Source: Brachybacterium ginsengisoli (lineage in GTDB: Bacteria; Actinomycetota; Actinomycetes; Actinomycetales; Dermabacteraceae). Taken from it: DNA of 64,000 nt. The position numbers were made by a program, and so were the translations under genes. Position 1 is the first letter of the stretch. Every line of letters starts with the position of its first letter. The notes beneath the pieces are model-generated. The model was not told the origin of the DNA, made no database searches, and saw nothing but the letters and a program-made list of their open reading frames with translations. The stretch spans positions 2,046,001-2,110,000 of the forward strand of contig NZ_CP023564.1 of assembly GCF_002407065.1 (NCBI RefSeq). Reading direction: 5' to 3'. This document shows, in pieces, positions 1 through 9,413 of this stretch.

Positions 1-505
1 GCACGTCCTGCCAGGGGATCTCGAACGTCGGATCACGCCACAGGGTCAGCGCGATCTCGTCGCGACGACCGGCCGCCACCAGCGCCAGTCGCCGCAGCCG
101 GGACAGCGGATGCGGGCCCGCCCGGCCGCTGTCCGGGATCGCGACCACTCCTCCGAGGTCGAGCGGCCACACCGTCTCGCCCCAGCACAGCACCGCGTCC
201 TCGGGAGTGCCCACGATGACCGCGGGCGGGCGCAGATCGGCCGCGGTCACCGGCGTGGGGGCGACGGGGGTCCCCCGCTCGAGCACCTCCCGCTCGACCC
301 AGGCGCCGGGCAGCAGCATCCGGTTCCCGAGCGAGACATCCACCAGCAGGGCATCCGCGAAGGGCGCGAGGGCCGGGCTCAGGCGGCCTCCGCGCGCCAT
401 GTCCCGGCGCGGAGCGGCGATCACCCGCACCACGGCCTGGTCGCCCGGACGATCGGTCAGGGCGATCCGGACCCGGGTGCCGGGGAGCGGTTCCTGCCCG
501 CTCAT
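1..505 (-). CDS. Hypothetical protein, C-terminus beyond left edge
   Basis: The frame opens with ATG at 505 and stays open to the left edge, giving the first 168 residues; the C-terminus is outside the window. I do not recognise the family. The visible part looks soluble, rich in Arg, Pro, Val and Leu, with no signal peptide, membrane segment or catalytic motif. The start overlaps the stop of the upstream NUDIX gene as ATGA, so the two are probably translationally coupled and co-transcribed with the small membrane-protein genes before them. Coding is supported by this coupling and by strong third-position GC; function is unknown. Confidence 0.6.
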   Translation of the reverse strand, partial: MSGQEPLPGTRVRIALTDRPGDQAVVRVIAAPRRDMARGGRLSPALAPFADALLVDVSLGNRMLLPGAWVEREVLERGTPVAPTPVTAADLRPPAVIVGTPEDAVLCWGETVWPLDLGGVVAIPDSGRAGPHPLSRLRRLALVAAGRRDEIALTLWRDPTFEIPWQDV

Positions 506-1008
506 CGTCGGAACCTGGTCTCGGCGTCGTCCTCGAGCGCCATCGCGAGCTGGCGCATGAAGCGCTCGTTCATCGGCGGCGGTTCGTCGACGGGGAACCA
601 GCGGGCCTCGGAGTTCTCCCCGTCGGCCGGGAACGGGACGGCGTCCTCGTCGGCCTCGCAGAGGAAGCAGAGGTCCAGGTACTGTGCCCGGTCGCCGTTG
701 GGATAGGTGATCGGGGGCAGCGTGCGCACGTCGAGCAGTCGCAGCGCCCGACAGGCGATCCCGGCCTCCTCGGCGACCTCGCGCACACCCGCGACCGCCG
801 GCTCCTCCCCCGGGTCGATGATCCCCGTGACGGGGGTCCAGGCACCGTCGTCGGTACGGCGGACGGCGAGCATGCGGGTACGGGATCGATCGAGCACGAG
901 CGCGGTGACGCCCGGCATCCACAGCAGCTCGTGTCCGATGTGCTCGCGCAGGGCGAGGACGAACTCCGGGGTGGCGATGGTGCTTCCTCCTGGTCCTGCG
1001 GCGGTCAT
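502..1008 (-). CDS. NUDIX hydrolase
   Basis: A 168-residue NUDIX-fold hydrolase, expected to cleave a nucleoside diphosphate linked to another moiety (nucleotide sanitation or a related housekeeping role). The NUDIX box spans about residues 62-84 and fits GX5EX7REVXEEXG fully: Gly62, Glu68, Arg76-Glu77 and Glu80-Glu81, the metal-binding glutamates. ATG at 1008 was chosen because it overlaps the stop of the upstream membrane-protein gene as ATGA; the longer open frame to about 2004 runs antiphase through the neighbouring repeat gene and is not coding. The substrate cannot be read from the sequence. Confidence 0.85.
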   Translation of the reverse strand: MTAAGPGGSTIATPEFVLALREHIGHELLWMPGVTALVLDRSRTRMLAVRRTDDGAWTPVTGIIDPGEEPAVAGVREVAEEAGIACRALRLLDVRTLPPITYPNGDRAQYLDLCFLCEADEDAVPFPADGENSEARWFPVDEPPPMNERFMRQLAMALEDDAETRFRR

Positions 1009-1295
1009 CCGCCCATCAGGGGGATGAACATGGCGAGCCCGACGAAGAGTCCGGTGAAGACCAGATAGGCGACGATCGACAGGACGATGATGCCCAGCAT
1101 CACCCAGAACAGGATCCAGCCCACCTTGTTCATCTTCTGAGCGGTGTAGGGATCGGTGTCCATCTGCACGAGGGCGATGATGCCGAAGATCGCCGGGATC
1201 GTGCCGCCGCAGACGAATCCGAGCACGATGAGGATGATCGCGCTGTTCTGGAGCGCGCTGCGATCCGGGAGCGGGCGCTGGGGCGGATAGGTCAT
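1005..1295 (-). CDS. Small DUF4190-like membrane protein
   Basis: A 96-residue protein with a short Pro-rich cytoplasmic N-terminus and two long hydrophobic segments, about residues 17-43 and 59-94. The pattern (NSAIILIVLGF, then a glycine-rich turn and a second helix pair) resembles DUF4190/DUF4870-type small membrane proteins of actinobacteria; the exact family is inference. It lies 27 bases after the TM2-domain gene and overlaps the NUDIX gene by ATGA, so it is probably part of a four-gene operon. No catalytic residues are visible, and the role is unknown. Confidence 0.7.
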   Translation of the reverse strand: MTYPPQRPLPDRSALQNSAIILIVLGFVCGGTIPAIFGIIALVQMDTDPYTAQKMNKVGWILFWVMLGIIVLSIVAYLVFTGLFVGLAMFIPLMGG

Positions 1296-1322
1296 CGCGG
1301 AGCCGTCCTGGTCGTCGTGGGG

Positions 1323-2105
1323 TCAGTCGGTCAGCGGGCGCCCGTGGGCGTCGCGCTCGAAGGACGGCGACTTCGCGAGCACCATGATGCCCTCGACGAG
1401 GCCCCACAAGGAGCCGAAGCCGCAGGTGACGACGGTGACGACGATCTGGATGATGCCGATCGTGGTGTACCCCATGAGGAAGCGGTGCACACCGAAGCCG
1501 CCGAGGAAGATGCCGAGCAGACCCACCAGGAGACGGCTCTGCGCCTGGCCGTAGGGATCGGAGGCCGACGCGCCCGGTCCCGCCGCCGACCAGCTCTGCT
1601 GGCCCTGGCCCGCGCCGGGCTGGCCGTAGGGGTCCGAGGCCGAGGCGCCGGAGGCATGGCCGTAGGGGTCCGACGCCGACGCGCCGGAGGGCTGGCCGTA
1701 GGGGTTCTGACCGGCGCCGGGCTGGCCGTAGGGGTCCGAGGCCGAGGCACCGGAGGCCTGGCCATAGGGATCCGCCGCGGAGCCCCCGGACGGCTGGCCG
1801 TAGGGATCCTGACCGGCGGGCGGCTGCGCCCACGGATCCAGACCGGGCTGCGCGGACGCATCCTGCGCGAACGGGTCCTGGCCCGTGCCCTGCTGGCCGT
1901 AGGGGTCCGACGCCGACGCGCCGGAGGCCTGACCGTAGGGATCCGCCGCGGAGCCCGCGGAGGGCTGGGCGTAGGGGTCCTGACCGGCGGGCGGCTGCGC
2001 CCACGGATCCTGCGCGGGCTGCGCGGAGGCGTCGTGGCCGCCGTTCTGGGCGTTGAAGTCGTTCCCCTGAGGAGTCCAGGAGCCGTTGTCACCGGTGTTG
2101 CTCAT
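1323..2105 (-). CDS. TM2-domain protein with DPYGQ repeat N-terminus
   Basis: A 260-residue protein in two parts. Residues about 30-187 are low complexity, built on DPYGQ, DPWAQPPAG and SGASAS units, and are probably disordered and cytoplasmic. Residues about 190-245 form a TM2 domain: two membrane helices joined by a GFGVHRFLMG turn, typical of the family. Function of TM2 proteins in bacteria is unclear. I chose ATG at 2105 over GTG at 2114 because TATCGT at 2113-2118 ends seven bases before it, fitting a leaderless promoter, and no ribosome-binding site is present. It is probably the first gene of the operon that continues leftward. Confidence 0.8.
   Translation of the reverse strand: MSNTGDNGSWTPQGNDFNAQNGGHDASAQPAQDPWAQPPAGQDPYAQPSAGSAADPYGQASGASASDPYGQQGTGQDPFAQDASAQPGLDPWAQPPAGQDPYGQPSGGSAADPYGQASGASASDPYGQPGAGQNPYGQPSGASASDPYGHASGASASDPYGQPGAGQGQQSWSAAGPGASASDPYGQAQSRLLVGLLGIFLGGFGVHRFLMGYTTIGIIQIVVTVVTCGFGSLWGLVEGIMVLAKSPSFERDAHGRPLTD
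1545..2009 (-). repeat. Coding repeat array (DPYGQ / DPWAQPPAG units)
   Basis: Codons 33-187 of the TM2 protein hold degenerate 9-13-residue units ending in DPYGQ or DPWAQ. Superimposed is a larger duplication with a period of 57 codons (171 bases): the block starting DPWAQPPAGQDPY at codon 33 recurs at codon 90 with few changes. Such arrays are prone to length variation between strains. Confidence 0.8.
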
Positions 2106-2112
2106 GGTGCCC

Positions 2113-2118
2113 ACGATA
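2113..2118 (-). promoter_or_regulatory. -10-like hexamer, leaderless TM2 gene
   Basis: TATCGT ends seven bases upstream of ATG 2105. With no Shine-Dalgarno sequence present, transcription would begin at or next to the start codon. Confidence 0.5.
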
Positions 2119-2126
2119 CGTGGTCA

Positions 2127-2160
2127 CGGCGCCGGGGCGCACCTCCGGCTCCCGGCGCCG
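2127..2160 (-). terminator. Hairpin after cmk/der
   Basis: Ten-base-pair perfect stem (2127-2136 with 2151-2160), 14-base loop, 10 bases after the cmk/der stop. There is no U-tract, as is common in high-GC actinobacteria. Confidence 0.55.
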
Positions 2161-2170
2161 GACCGCGGCC

Positions 2171-4399
2171 TCAGCGGCGTCGCTTCTCGCGGATCCGCAC
2201 GCCGATGACGATCGGGGAGCCGGGGAACGAGAAGTCCTCGCGCAGACGGCGCTCGATGAAGCGGCGGTAGCCGTGCTCCAGGAAGCCGCTGGCGAAGATG
2301 ACGAAGCGCGGCGGCCGGGTGCGTGCCTGGGTCGCGAACAGGATGCGGGACTGCTTGCCGCCGCGCAGCGGGTGCGGATGCGCCGCGACCAGCTGCCCGA
2401 GGAAGGCGTTGAGCCGTCCGGTCGGGATGCGGCGGTCCCAGGACTCCAGCGCGGTCTCGATCGCGGGGACGAGCTTCTCCGCGTGGCGACCGGTCTGGGC
2501 GGAGATGTTCACGCGCGGCGCCCACGCCACATGGGCCAGGTCCCGCTCGATCTCGCGCTCGAGCGCCTTGTGGCGCTCCTCGTCCAGCAGGTCCCACTTG
2601 TTGAAGGCCAGGACCAGGGCGCGGCCGGACTCGAGGACCATGTCGATGATCTTCAGATCCTGGGTGGAGACCGGCTCGGACGCCTCGAGCAGCACCACGG
2701 CCACCTCGGCGCGGTCCAGGGCGGCCCGGGTGCGCAGCGAGGCGTAGTAGTCGGCCCCCTGGGACTGCAGGACCCGCCGCCGGATGCCGGCGGTGTCCAC
2801 GAAGGTCCACTCCTTGCCGCCGAGGGTGATCTTCTCGTCGACCGGATCCCGGGTGGTGCCGGCGATCTCGTCGACCACCACGCGCTGCTCCTTGGCGAGG
2901 CGGTTCAGCAGCGAGGACTTGCCGACGTTCGGGCGGCCCACGAGCGCGACACGCCGGGGACCGTGGTCCGCGGGTGCGCCGCGGCCCTCCTCGGGCATGG
3001 CCGCCACGACGGCGTCGAGCAGATCGCCGGAGCCGCGCCCGTGCAGCGCGGAGACCGCGTACGGCTCCCCCAGCCCGAGGTTCCACAGCGCCGCGGCCTC
3101 GAGCTCGCCGCGCTGGTCGTCGACCTTGTTGGCGACCAGCACGATCGGCACCTTCGCCTTGCGCAGCACCTTGAGCAGCTGCTCGTCGGTGCTCGTGATG
3201 CCCACGTTGGCGTCGACGATGAACATCACCACGTCCGCGAGGGACACGGCGACCTCTGCCTGCTCGGCGACGCGGTAGGCGATGCCCTGGACCCTGTCCT
3301 CCCAGCCGCCGGTGTCCACCAGCCAGAAGTCCGTCCCGGTCCACTCCGCCTCGTAGAACACGCGGTCACGGGTCACCCCGGGACGGTCCTCGACGACCGC
3401 CTCGCGGCGGCCGAGGATGCGGTTGACGAGTGTGGACTTGCCGACGTTGGGGCGGCCGACGACGGCCACGACGGGAAGGTTCCGCTGGACCGAGGGCCGC
3501 GGGCCCTCGTCCTCTCCCCCGGTGAGCAGGGCCAGGTCCTCGTCGTCGAGCTCGTACTCGGACAGGCCGGCGCGCAGGGCGGACTCGATCTCGGCGTCGG
3601 TGGGTCCGCCGGTGCGGACCTCGTCGCCCGTGGCGGCCGCGCGGGGTGCGGGAAACGGCTCGGCGGCGCCGTGGAGCGCCTCCTCCTGCTCGGACTCCGC
3701 CGCGGCGACCAGCATCAGGATCTTCTCGACGACGTCCTCGATGCCGAGGCCGGTGGTGTCCACGGTCTCGACGCCGTCGGCGGCGGTGTGGAAGTCGGAG
3801 ACGGTGGCGTCATCGCGGTCGCGGCGCAGCACCTGGTCGGCCATCCGCGCGCGGGTGTCCTCGGAGTCCTCGAGATCGAGCTCGGCGGCGCGGCGGCGCA
3901 TGCGCTCCTCGTCGGAGGCGGTCAGCAGCACCCGCACGTGAGCATCGGGGGCGACCACGGTGGTGATGTCGCGGCCCTCGGCGACGCAGAAGCCGCGCTC
4001 GGCGGCCGCGGAGAAGAACAGCTCGCGCTGGCGGCGCTGCAGGATCGCGCGCACCAGGGTGTTGGTGGCGACGGTGCTGACCTGCTGGGAGATGCGCTCG
4101 GTGCGGATCTCGGAGGTGATGTCGGTGCCGGCGACCTCGACGGTCGCACCGGCTGGGTCCGTGCCCTGCACGAGGTCGATCTCCTCGGCGGCGCGGGCCA
4201 CGGCCTCGCGGTCGCCCAGGTCGATGCCCTGGTCCAGGCACCACCAGGTGACGGAGCGGTACATCGCCCCGGTGTCGAGGATGCCGCCGTCGAGGGCGTC
4301 GGCCACCAGTCGGGAGACGGTGGACTTGCCGGAGCCGGCCGGTCCGTCGATCGCGATGGTGATGCCCTCGGAGGGGTCGTGCGGCGCGCTGGTGTGCAT
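2171..4399 (-). CDS. cmk-der: Bifunctional cytidylate kinase / GTPase Der
   Basis: A 742-residue fusion of two normally adjacent gene products. Residues about 13-235 are cytidylate kinase, which phosphorylates CMP and dCMP, with the P-loop GPAGSGKST at 19-27 and EGRDITT at 141-147. An acidic linker of about 70 residues follows. Residues about 305-742 are the double GTPase Der, needed for 50S ribosome maturation: G1 motifs GRPNVGKS at 315-322 and 488-495, NKVD and NKWD specificity motifs, and a C-terminal KH-like domain. ATG 4399 is preferred because the open frame upstream lacks homology. It follows tyrA by 20 bases in the same operon. Such fusions are known in some Actinobacteria. Confidence 0.93.
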   Translation of the reverse strand: MHTSAPHDPSEGITIAIDGPAGSGKSTVSRLVADALDGGILDTGAMYRSVTWWCLDQGIDLGDREAVARAAEEIDLVQGTDPAGATVEVAGTDITSEIRTERISQQVSTVATNTLVRAILQRRQRELFFSAAAERGFCVAEGRDITTVVAPDAHVRVLLTASDEERMRRRAAELDLEDSEDTRARMADQVLRRDRDDATVSDFHTAADGVETVDTTGLGIEDVVEKILMLVAAAESEQEEALHGAAEPFPAPRAAATGDEVRTGGPTDAEIESALRAGLSEYELDDEDLALLTGGEDEGPRPSVQRNLPVVAVVGRPNVGKSTLVNRILGRREAVVEDRPGVTRDRVFYEAEWTGTDFWLVDTGGWEDRVQGIAYRVAEQAEVAVSLADVVMFIVDANVGITSTDEQLLKVLRKAKVPIVLVANKVDDQRGELEAAALWNLGLGEPYAVSALHGRGSGDLLDAVVAAMPEEGRGAPADHGPRRVALVGRPNVGKSSLLNRLAKEQRVVVDEIAGTTRDPVDEKITLGGKEWTFVDTAGIRRRVLQSQGADYYASLRTRAALDRAEVAVVLLEASEPVSTQDLKIIDMVLESGRALVLAFNKWDLLDEERHKALEREIERDLAHVAWAPRVNISAQTGRHAEKLVPAIETALESWDRRIPTGRLNAFLGQLVAAHPHPLRGGKQSRILFATQARTRPPRFVIFASGFLEHGYRRFIERRLREDFSFPGSPIVIGVRIREKRRR

Positions 4400-4419
4400 C
4401 CCGCAAGGATACGGGGCGC

Positions 4420-5529
4420 TCAGGCGTCCGCGACCCTCCACCCACGATCGGTGAGCTCTCGCGTGAGCAGGTCCTCACGGGCGGCGTCGATCGCGATGTG
4501 CGCGAGGCCCACCTCACGGCCCAGCTCGTGCTCCAGACGGAGGTCCTCGAGGTTCACGCCGATCTGGCCGACCTCGGTGAGGAGCCGGGCGAGCTCGCCG
4601 GGCCGGTCCGGGACCAGCACCACGACGGTGGCGAAGGCGTCGGTGGCGCCGCCGTGCTTGCCGGGGATGCGCCGCACCCCGCGGTTGCCGGCGGCGACGA
4701 GATCCGCGAGGGCCCGACGGGAGCCCGTGCCGGGATCCGGGTCGCCGCGCAGGGTCTCCAGGGCCGTCATCACCTCGTCGAGATGCCGGCGGACCCCGCC
4801 GAGCACCTCGCCGACGGCCCCGGCGTTCGCGCCGAGGATCTCGACCCACAGCCGCGGGTCGGAGTCGGCGATGCGGGTGGTGTCGCGCAGCCCCTGACCG
4901 GCCAGTCCCAGCGCAGCCTCGCCGGGCGCGAGCAGCGTGGCGGCCAGCAGGCTCGACATGACCTGCGGGACGTGGGACACGTGGGCAACGGCGGTGTCGT
5001 GCGCGGCGGCGTCCATCGTGGTCGGCACCGAGCCGATCTCGGTCGCCAGGGCGCGCAGCAGGGTCACCGCTCGCGGCTCGGTGCGCTCGTGCGGGACGAT
5101 CACGAACGGTCGCCCGAGGAACAGGTCGGCCCGTGCCGCGATCACGCCCGAGACCTCGCGTCCGGCCATGGGGTGAGCGCCGATGTAGCGCGGGAGGTCC
5201 TCGGCGCGGCCGCGGGAGCGCAGTCCCTCCAGCACGGTGGTCTTCACACTGGCGACGTCGGCGACGATCGCCTGCGGCCAGGTGCGCAGCGCACGGTCCA
5301 CGAGCGCCGAGGCGACGTCCGGCGGCGCGGCGACCAGGACCAGCACCGGATCGGGGGCGTCCGCGGCAGGCAGCTCCCCCACCCCGAGCTCGACCGCCAG
5401 CGCCGCGGTGCCCGGCGAGGCGTCCTCGACCTGCACCTCGACCCCGGCGCGGCGCAGGGCCAGTCCGAGCGAGCCGCCGATCAGCCCCGTGCCGACGATC
5501 CGGACCGGTGAGGGCACCAGGGCCGTCAC
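4420..5529 (-). CDS. tyrA: Prephenate dehydrogenase with ACT domain
   Basis: A 369-residue enzyme converting prephenate to 4-hydroxyphenylpyruvate in tyrosine synthesis, cytoplasmic. The N-terminal Rossmann domain has the nucleotide motif GTGLIGGS at 13-20; GAHPMAGRE, where prephenate is bound, lies near residue 120. The C-terminal 70 or so residues form an ACT domain ([15 protein letters not shown]), likely the site of tyrosine feedback. GTG 5529 is the start: it overlaps the rluB stop as GTGA, and the open frame further upstream is a shadow of rluB. Prephenate dehydrogenase between rluB and cmk is a recurrent order in actinobacteria. Confidence 0.92.
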   Translation of the reverse strand: MTALVPSPVRIVGTGLIGGSLGLALRRAGVEVQVEDASPGTAALAVELGVGELPAADAPDPVLVLVAAPPDVASALVDRALRTWPQAIVADVASVKTTVLEGLRSRGRAEDLPRYIGAHPMAGREVSGVIAARADLFLGRPFVIVPHERTEPRAVTLLRALATEIGSVPTTMDAAAHDTAVAHVSHVPQVMSSLLAATLLAPGEAALGLAGQGLRDTTRIADSDPRLWVEILGANAGAVGEVLGGVRRHLDEVMTALETLRGDPDPGTGSRRALADLVAAGNRGVRRIPGKHGGATDAFATVVVLVPDRPGELARLLTEVGQIGVNLEDLRLEHELGREVGLAHIAIDAAREDLLTRELTDRGWRVADA

Positions 5530-6428
5530 AGCCCCACCTCGGCCATCAGGGTGCCGAGCTCGCGCCCGGTGAGCTCGCGGGTGGCGCCGGTGGGGAGGTC
5601 CCCGAGCAGCACCGGCCCGATGCGGGTGCGCATCAGGGCGGTCAGCTCGAAGCCCTGGGAGGCGAACATGCGTCGGACGATCCGGTTGCGGCCCTCGTGG
5701 AGCGTCACCTCGACCACGGCCTCCCGGCCGTCCTGGGCCAGCACCCGGGCACGATCGGCGCGGGCGAGGCCGTCCTCGAGCTCCACGCCCTCGCGCAGAG
5801 CCTTGACCAGGCCGCGCGGCGCGCCGCCGGGTGCGTCGAAGCGGCACACGTAGGTCTTGTCGACCTCGAAGCTGGGGTGGGTGAGCCGGTGGGCGAGCTC
5901 ACCGTCGTTGGTCAGCAGCAGCAGGCCCTCGGTCTCGTAGTCCAGCCGTCCCACGTGGTAGAGCCGCTGGGAGTGCTCCGCGGTGAACTCGCTGAGGTCG
6001 CGACGTCCCTCGGGATCGCTCATCGCGGAGACGACGCCGCGGGGCTTGTTCAGCACCAGGGTCAGCTTGGTCTCGTCCAGCTGGAGACGGCGCCCGTCGA
6101 CGTGGATCACCTGCGAGGCCGGATCGACCCGGACTCCCTGCTCGTGCACGATCTCGCCGTCGACCCGCACGCGGCCGCCGGAGATCAGCGCCTCGCAGGC
6201 CCGCCGGGAGCCGAAGCCGGCACGGGCCAGCACCTTCTGCAGGCGCTCCCCGTCCTCACGATGCGGCTCGGCGGCCTCGCCCGAGGTGGAGGCAGGGGCC
6301 AGCGGCGTGCCCTCCCCGTCGCGGAGCCGGACCTTCTTCGGCGGGGTGAAGGCGCTGCGTCGGCGGGGCGGACGGCCGCCGGAGCGACCGCCGCCGTCAC
6401 GAGGGGCGCCGGAGCGGGGCGCGGCCAT
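5526..6428 (-). CDS. rluB: Ribosomal large-subunit pseudouridine synthase (RluB type)
   Basis: A 300-residue RsuA/RluB-family pseudouridine synthase that isomerises a uridine in 23S rRNA. An Arg/Pro-rich tail (1-60) precedes an S4 RNA-binding domain (about 61-108), then the catalytic domain with GRLDYETEG at 160-168, whose Asp163 is the nucleophile. The family commonly runs 230-300 residues, longer when tailed as here. ATG 6428 overlaps the parA stop in a TGATG arrangement, so translation is coupled. In most actinobacteria scpA and scpB separate parA from rluB; here they are missing. Confidence 0.92.
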   Translation of the reverse strand: MAAPRSGAPRDGGGRSGGRPPRRRSAFTPPKKVRLRDGEGTPLAPASTSGEAAEPHREDGERLQKVLARAGFGSRRACEALISGGRVRVDGEIVHEQGVRVDPASQVIHVDGRRLQLDETKLTLVLNKPRGVVSAMSDPEGRRDLSEFTAEHSQRLYHVGRLDYETEGLLLLTNDGELAHRLTHPSFEVDKTYVCRFDAPGGAPRGLVKALREGVELEDGLARADRARVLAQDGREAVVEVTLHEGRNRIVRRMFASQGFELTALMRTRIGPVLLGDLPTGATRELTGRELGTLMAEVGL

Positions 6429-7300
6429 CAGGCCGCGGCGCCGCGGGAGATGAGCTCCCGGGCGAGCTGGCGATAGGCCGCGGCGCCCTTGTTCGAGGTC
6501 GCGAAGGAGATGATCGGCTCCGCGGCCACGGAGGCGTCGGGGAACTTCACCGTGCGGTTGATGGTCGTGTGGAAGACCTGGTCCGGGAACGCCTCCACCA
6601 CTCGCTGGCACACCTCGCGGGCGTGCAGAGTGCGCGGGTCGAACATCGTGATGAGGATGCCGTCGAGCTCGAGACGCGGGTTGATCCGGTCCTGCACCTT
6701 CTCGATGGTCTCCACCAGCAGCGCCACGCCGCGCAGCGCGAAGTACTCGGCCTCCAGCGGGATGATCACGCCGTGGCTGGCGGCCAGGGCGTTGACGGTC
6801 AGCAGGCCCAGGGACGGCTGGCAGTCGATGATGATGACGTCGTAGTCGTCCGCGACCGGGCGCAGCACCCGGGCCAGCGCCATCTCGCGCGCGACCTCGT
6901 TGACCAGGGTCACCTCGGCGGCGGAGAGGTCGATGTTGGCCGGGAGCACGTCGAGGTTCTCGGTCTCGGTCTCCTGGATCACGGACTTCACGTCATGGCC
7001 GCGCTCCATGAGCAGGTTGTAGACGGTGATGTCCAGCTCGTAGGGGTTCACGCCGGTGCCGGCGCTGAGGGCACCCTGCGGATCGAGGTCCACCAGGAGC
7101 ACCTTGCGGCCGAGCTCGGCCAGGGCCGCGCCGAGGTTGATGACGCTGGTCGTCTTCCCGACCCCGCCCTTCTGGTTGACCATCGAGATGATCCGGGCCG
7201 GGCCATGGCCCTCGAGCGGGGCCGGCTCCGGGAGCTCCGGCATCGGCCGACCGGTCGGGCCGAGGTCGATGTCGAGCTGCTGGGAGGAGGTCGGGCTCAC
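6428..7300 (-). CDS. ParA-family ATPase
   Basis: A 290-residue ParA/Soj-like deviant Walker ATPase. KGGVGKTT is at 44-51 with the signature lysine, and DCQPSLGLLT provides the Walker B aspartate. This locus paralogue (downstream of xerD, upstream of rluB) is distinct from the chromosomal parAB pair near the origin; its cargo is not known to me. GTG 7300 was chosen because AGGACA lies about nine bases upstream; residues before it in the open frame lack family similarity. No parB follows. The gene runs directly into rluB. Confidence 0.88.
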   Translation of the reverse strand: MSPTSSQQLDIDLGPTGRPMPELPEPAPLEGHGPARIISMVNQKGGVGKTTSVINLGAALAELGRKVLLVDLDPQGALSAGTGVNPYELDITVYNLLMERGHDVKSVIQETETENLDVLPANIDLSAAEVTLVNEVAREMALARVLRPVADDYDVIIIDCQPSLGLLTVNALAASHGVIIPLEAEYFALRGVALLVETIEKVQDRINPRLELDGILITMFDPRTLHAREVCQRVVEAFPDQVFHTTINRTVKFPDASVAAEPIISFATSNKGAAAYRQLARELISRGAAA

Positions 7301-7464
7301 GTCGGTGTCCTGTCGTCGGCGTCGTGGTCTGGAGAGGTCGCGCGGCGCTCCGCGATGGGGCCGGAGGATGTCCGGTCCCAGTCCGGGAAGCGGGAGCTGC
7401 CTGTCGTCGTCTCGTGCAGGGCGCCCGTGGTCGGCGGGGCCGGGCCGGGGCGCCGTGCCGCACA

Positions 7465-7470
7465 AGTCTA
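7465..7470 (-). promoter_or_regulatory. -10-like hexamer upstream of parA
   Basis: TAGACT overlaps the xerD stop codon and would start a transcript near 7458, giving parA a leader of about 158 bases. The -35 region is weak. Confidence 0.35.
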
Positions 7471-8466
7471 AGCCCCCCGCCGGGCGCGGGGGTGGGCACC
7501 GGCATGGGTCTCCCGCAGCGAGTCCACCGTGACCTGGGTGTACAGCTGCGTCGTGGTGACCGATGCGTGGCCCAGCAGCTCCTGGACGGACCGCACATCC
7601 GCCCCGCCGTGCAGCAGATGCGTGGCATAGGAATGGCGCAGCGTGTGGGGGCTGATCGGCTCGGGCAGGTCGTCCAGCCCGGCGGCCTCCGCTGCGCGCT
7701 GGACCACCTGCCAGGCGGCCTGGCGGGTCAGGCGGGTCCCGCGGGATCCGAGGAACACCGCAGGAGTGCCGCGCCCCCGTGCCGCCAGGGCGGGCCGGCC
7801 GCGGGTGAGATAGGCCTCCAGCGCCTCCAGCGCGAAGCGGCCGACCGGCACCACGCGGTGCTTGTCCCCCTTGCCGCGCAGCACCGCCGAGCGCTCCCGC
7901 ACGGCGACGTCGTCGACGTCCAGGCCGGTCGCCTCCGAGATCCGCGCGCCGAGTCCGTAGAGCACCTCGAGCAGGGCCCGGTCCCTCAGCGCACGCTCCG
8001 TGGAGTCCCGGCCCGTGCCCGGGCGGCCGGCGGCCTCGATCAGCGCCTCGACCTGGTCGATGCCCAGCGGGTGCGGGAGGCGCCGCGGCAGCGCCGGTGC
8101 GGGCACGAGGCGGGACGGGTCACCGGTGGTGGAGACCCGTTCGGCGTCGAGGAAGGAGTGCAGTCCGCGCACGGCGGCCAGGGAGCGGGCGGCGGAGGCG
8201 GCGGAGAGGACGCTGCCGCCGTCGGCCCCGGTGCGCAGGGACTGCAGCCAGGCGCCCAGCTGCTGGGGATCGACCGACGCGGGATCGGCGCCCTGCCGGG
8301 CCAGGTCGGTGAGATACCGGCGCAGGTCGCGCTCGTAGGCCGCGAGCGTGTTGGCGGAGAGGCCACGCTCGATGCGCAGGTGGCTCAGGTACTGCTCGAG
8401 GATCCGGCGGTCGGCGGGGCGCAGCGCTCCCTCGGCGGGCAGCTCCTCCGCGCCGGCCGGGGTCAC
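7468..8466 (-). CDS. xerD: Site-specific tyrosine recombinase XerD
   Basis: A 332-residue tyrosine recombinase that, with XerC, resolves chromosome dimers at dif. The N-terminal SAM-like core-binding domain covers about 20-120 and the catalytic domain about 135-325. All catalytic residues are visible: Arg175 in GARIS, Lys199 in GKGDKHR, His274 and Arg277 in HTLRH, His300 in LGHAS and nucleophile Tyr309 in QLYTQ. GTG 8466 overlaps the ctaB stop as GTGA. Position upstream of parA matches other actinobacteria, which favours XerD over XerC or a phage integrase. Confidence 0.92.
   Translation of the reverse strand: MTPAGAEELPAEGALRPADRRILEQYLSHLRIERGLSANTLAAYERDLRRYLTDLARQGADPASVDPQQLGAWLQSLRTGADGGSVLSAASAARSLAAVRGLHSFLDAERVSTTGDPSRLVPAPALPRRLPHPLGIDQVEALIEAAGRPGTGRDSTERALRDRALLEVLYGLGARISEATGLDVDDVAVRERSAVLRGKGDKHRVVPVGRFALEALEAYLTRGRPALAARGRGTPAVFLGSRGTRLTRQAAWQVVQRAAEAAGLDDLPEPISPHTLRHSYATHLLHGGADVRSVQELLGHASVTTTQLYTQVTVDSLRETHAGAHPRARRGA
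7474..7492 (-). terminator. Possible hairpin at the 3' end of xerD
   Basis: Seven-base-pair GC stem (7474-7480 with 7486-7492) and a five-base loop inside the last xerD codons, followed by a slightly T-rich stretch. It may separate xerD from parA transcription. Confidence 0.3.
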
Positions 8467-9413
8467 AGGGTGACGAAGGGATCGATCGCGAGGGCGACGA
8501 ACAGGACGGTGAGGTAGGTGATCGACCCGTGGAAGACCACCATGGGGCCGAGGGCCTTGCCGGTCATGCCGCGGCGGACCCGCAGCGCGTAGCGGATCAC
8601 CAGGAAGCCGAACCAGACGCCGGCCAGGACGGCGCCGACGCCGTACACCCAGCCCGTCGCGCCCAGCGGGATGATCGCGAGGCTCGCACCGATCATGAGC
8701 GCGGTGTGCATGATCATCTGGCGCGCCACGCTCATCCGCGAGGCGACCACCGGGAGCATCGGCACCCCGGCCTCGGCGTAGTCCTTGGAGAACTTCTCGG
8801 CCAGCGGCCAGTAGTGCGGGGGCGTCCAGAAGAAGATCACCAGGAACAGCAGCACGGCGGTCCAGGAGACGGTCCCGGTCACGGCGGACCAGCCGATCAG
8901 CACCGGCATGCAGCCGGCGACCCCGCCCCAGACGATGTTCTGGCTGGTGCGGCGCTTGAGGATCATCGTGTAGAAGACGACGTAGAGCAGGATCGCGCCG
9001 ACGGCGAGGGCGGCGGAGGCCCAGTTCACCAGCAGTCCCAGCCACAGCGCCGAGACTATCGACAGCGCGATGCCGAAGATCAGGCCGGCCCGCGGGGAGA
9101 TCTCGCCGGTGACCAGCGGGCGGTTCCGGGTGCGCTTCATCTTCGCGTCGATGTCGCGATCGAGGTACATGTTCAGCGCGTTCGCGCCGCCGGCGGCGAG
9201 GTAGCCGCCGATCATCGTGGCCAGGATCAGCCACAGGGAGGGGAACCCTCCCGCGGCGAGGAACATGGTGGGGATGGTGGTGATCAGCAGCAGCTCGATG
9301 ATGCGGGGCTTGGTCAGCGCCACATAGCCGCGGAGCACCGAGCGCGCGGAGTGCGGAGCCCGATCACCGTCCTGGCCCGAGTTCCGTACCGACGCTCCCT
9401 GGGTGGCGGTCAC
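8463..9413 (-). CDS. ctaB: Protoheme IX farnesyltransferase
   Basis: A 316-residue polytopic UbiA-family prenyltransferase that converts heme b to heme o for cytochrome oxidase. The NMYLDRDID aspartate motif binding the prenyl diphosphate and the FFWTPPHYW motif are both present, with about eight hydrophobic helices. GTG 9413 was taken because AGGAGGAAGG lies upstream and the family N-terminus begins within 30 residues. The gene diverges from tkt, the usual actinobacterial arrangement. Translation of xerD overlaps its stop. Confidence 0.93.
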   Translation of the reverse strand: MTATQGASVRNSGQDGDRAPHSARSVLRGYVALTKPRIIELLLITTIPTMFLAAGGFPSLWLILATMIGGYLAAGGANALNMYLDRDIDAKMKRTRNRPLVTGEISPRAGLIFGIALSIVSALWLGLLVNWASAALAVGAILLYVVFYTMILKRRTSQNIVWGGVAGCMPVLIGWSAVTGTVSWTAVLLFLVIFFWTPPHYWPLAEKFSKDYAEAGVPMLPVVASRMSVARQMIMHTALMIGASLAIIPLGATGWVYGVGAVLAGVWFGFLVIRYALRVRRGMTGKALGPMVVFHGSITYLTVLFVALAIDPFVTL

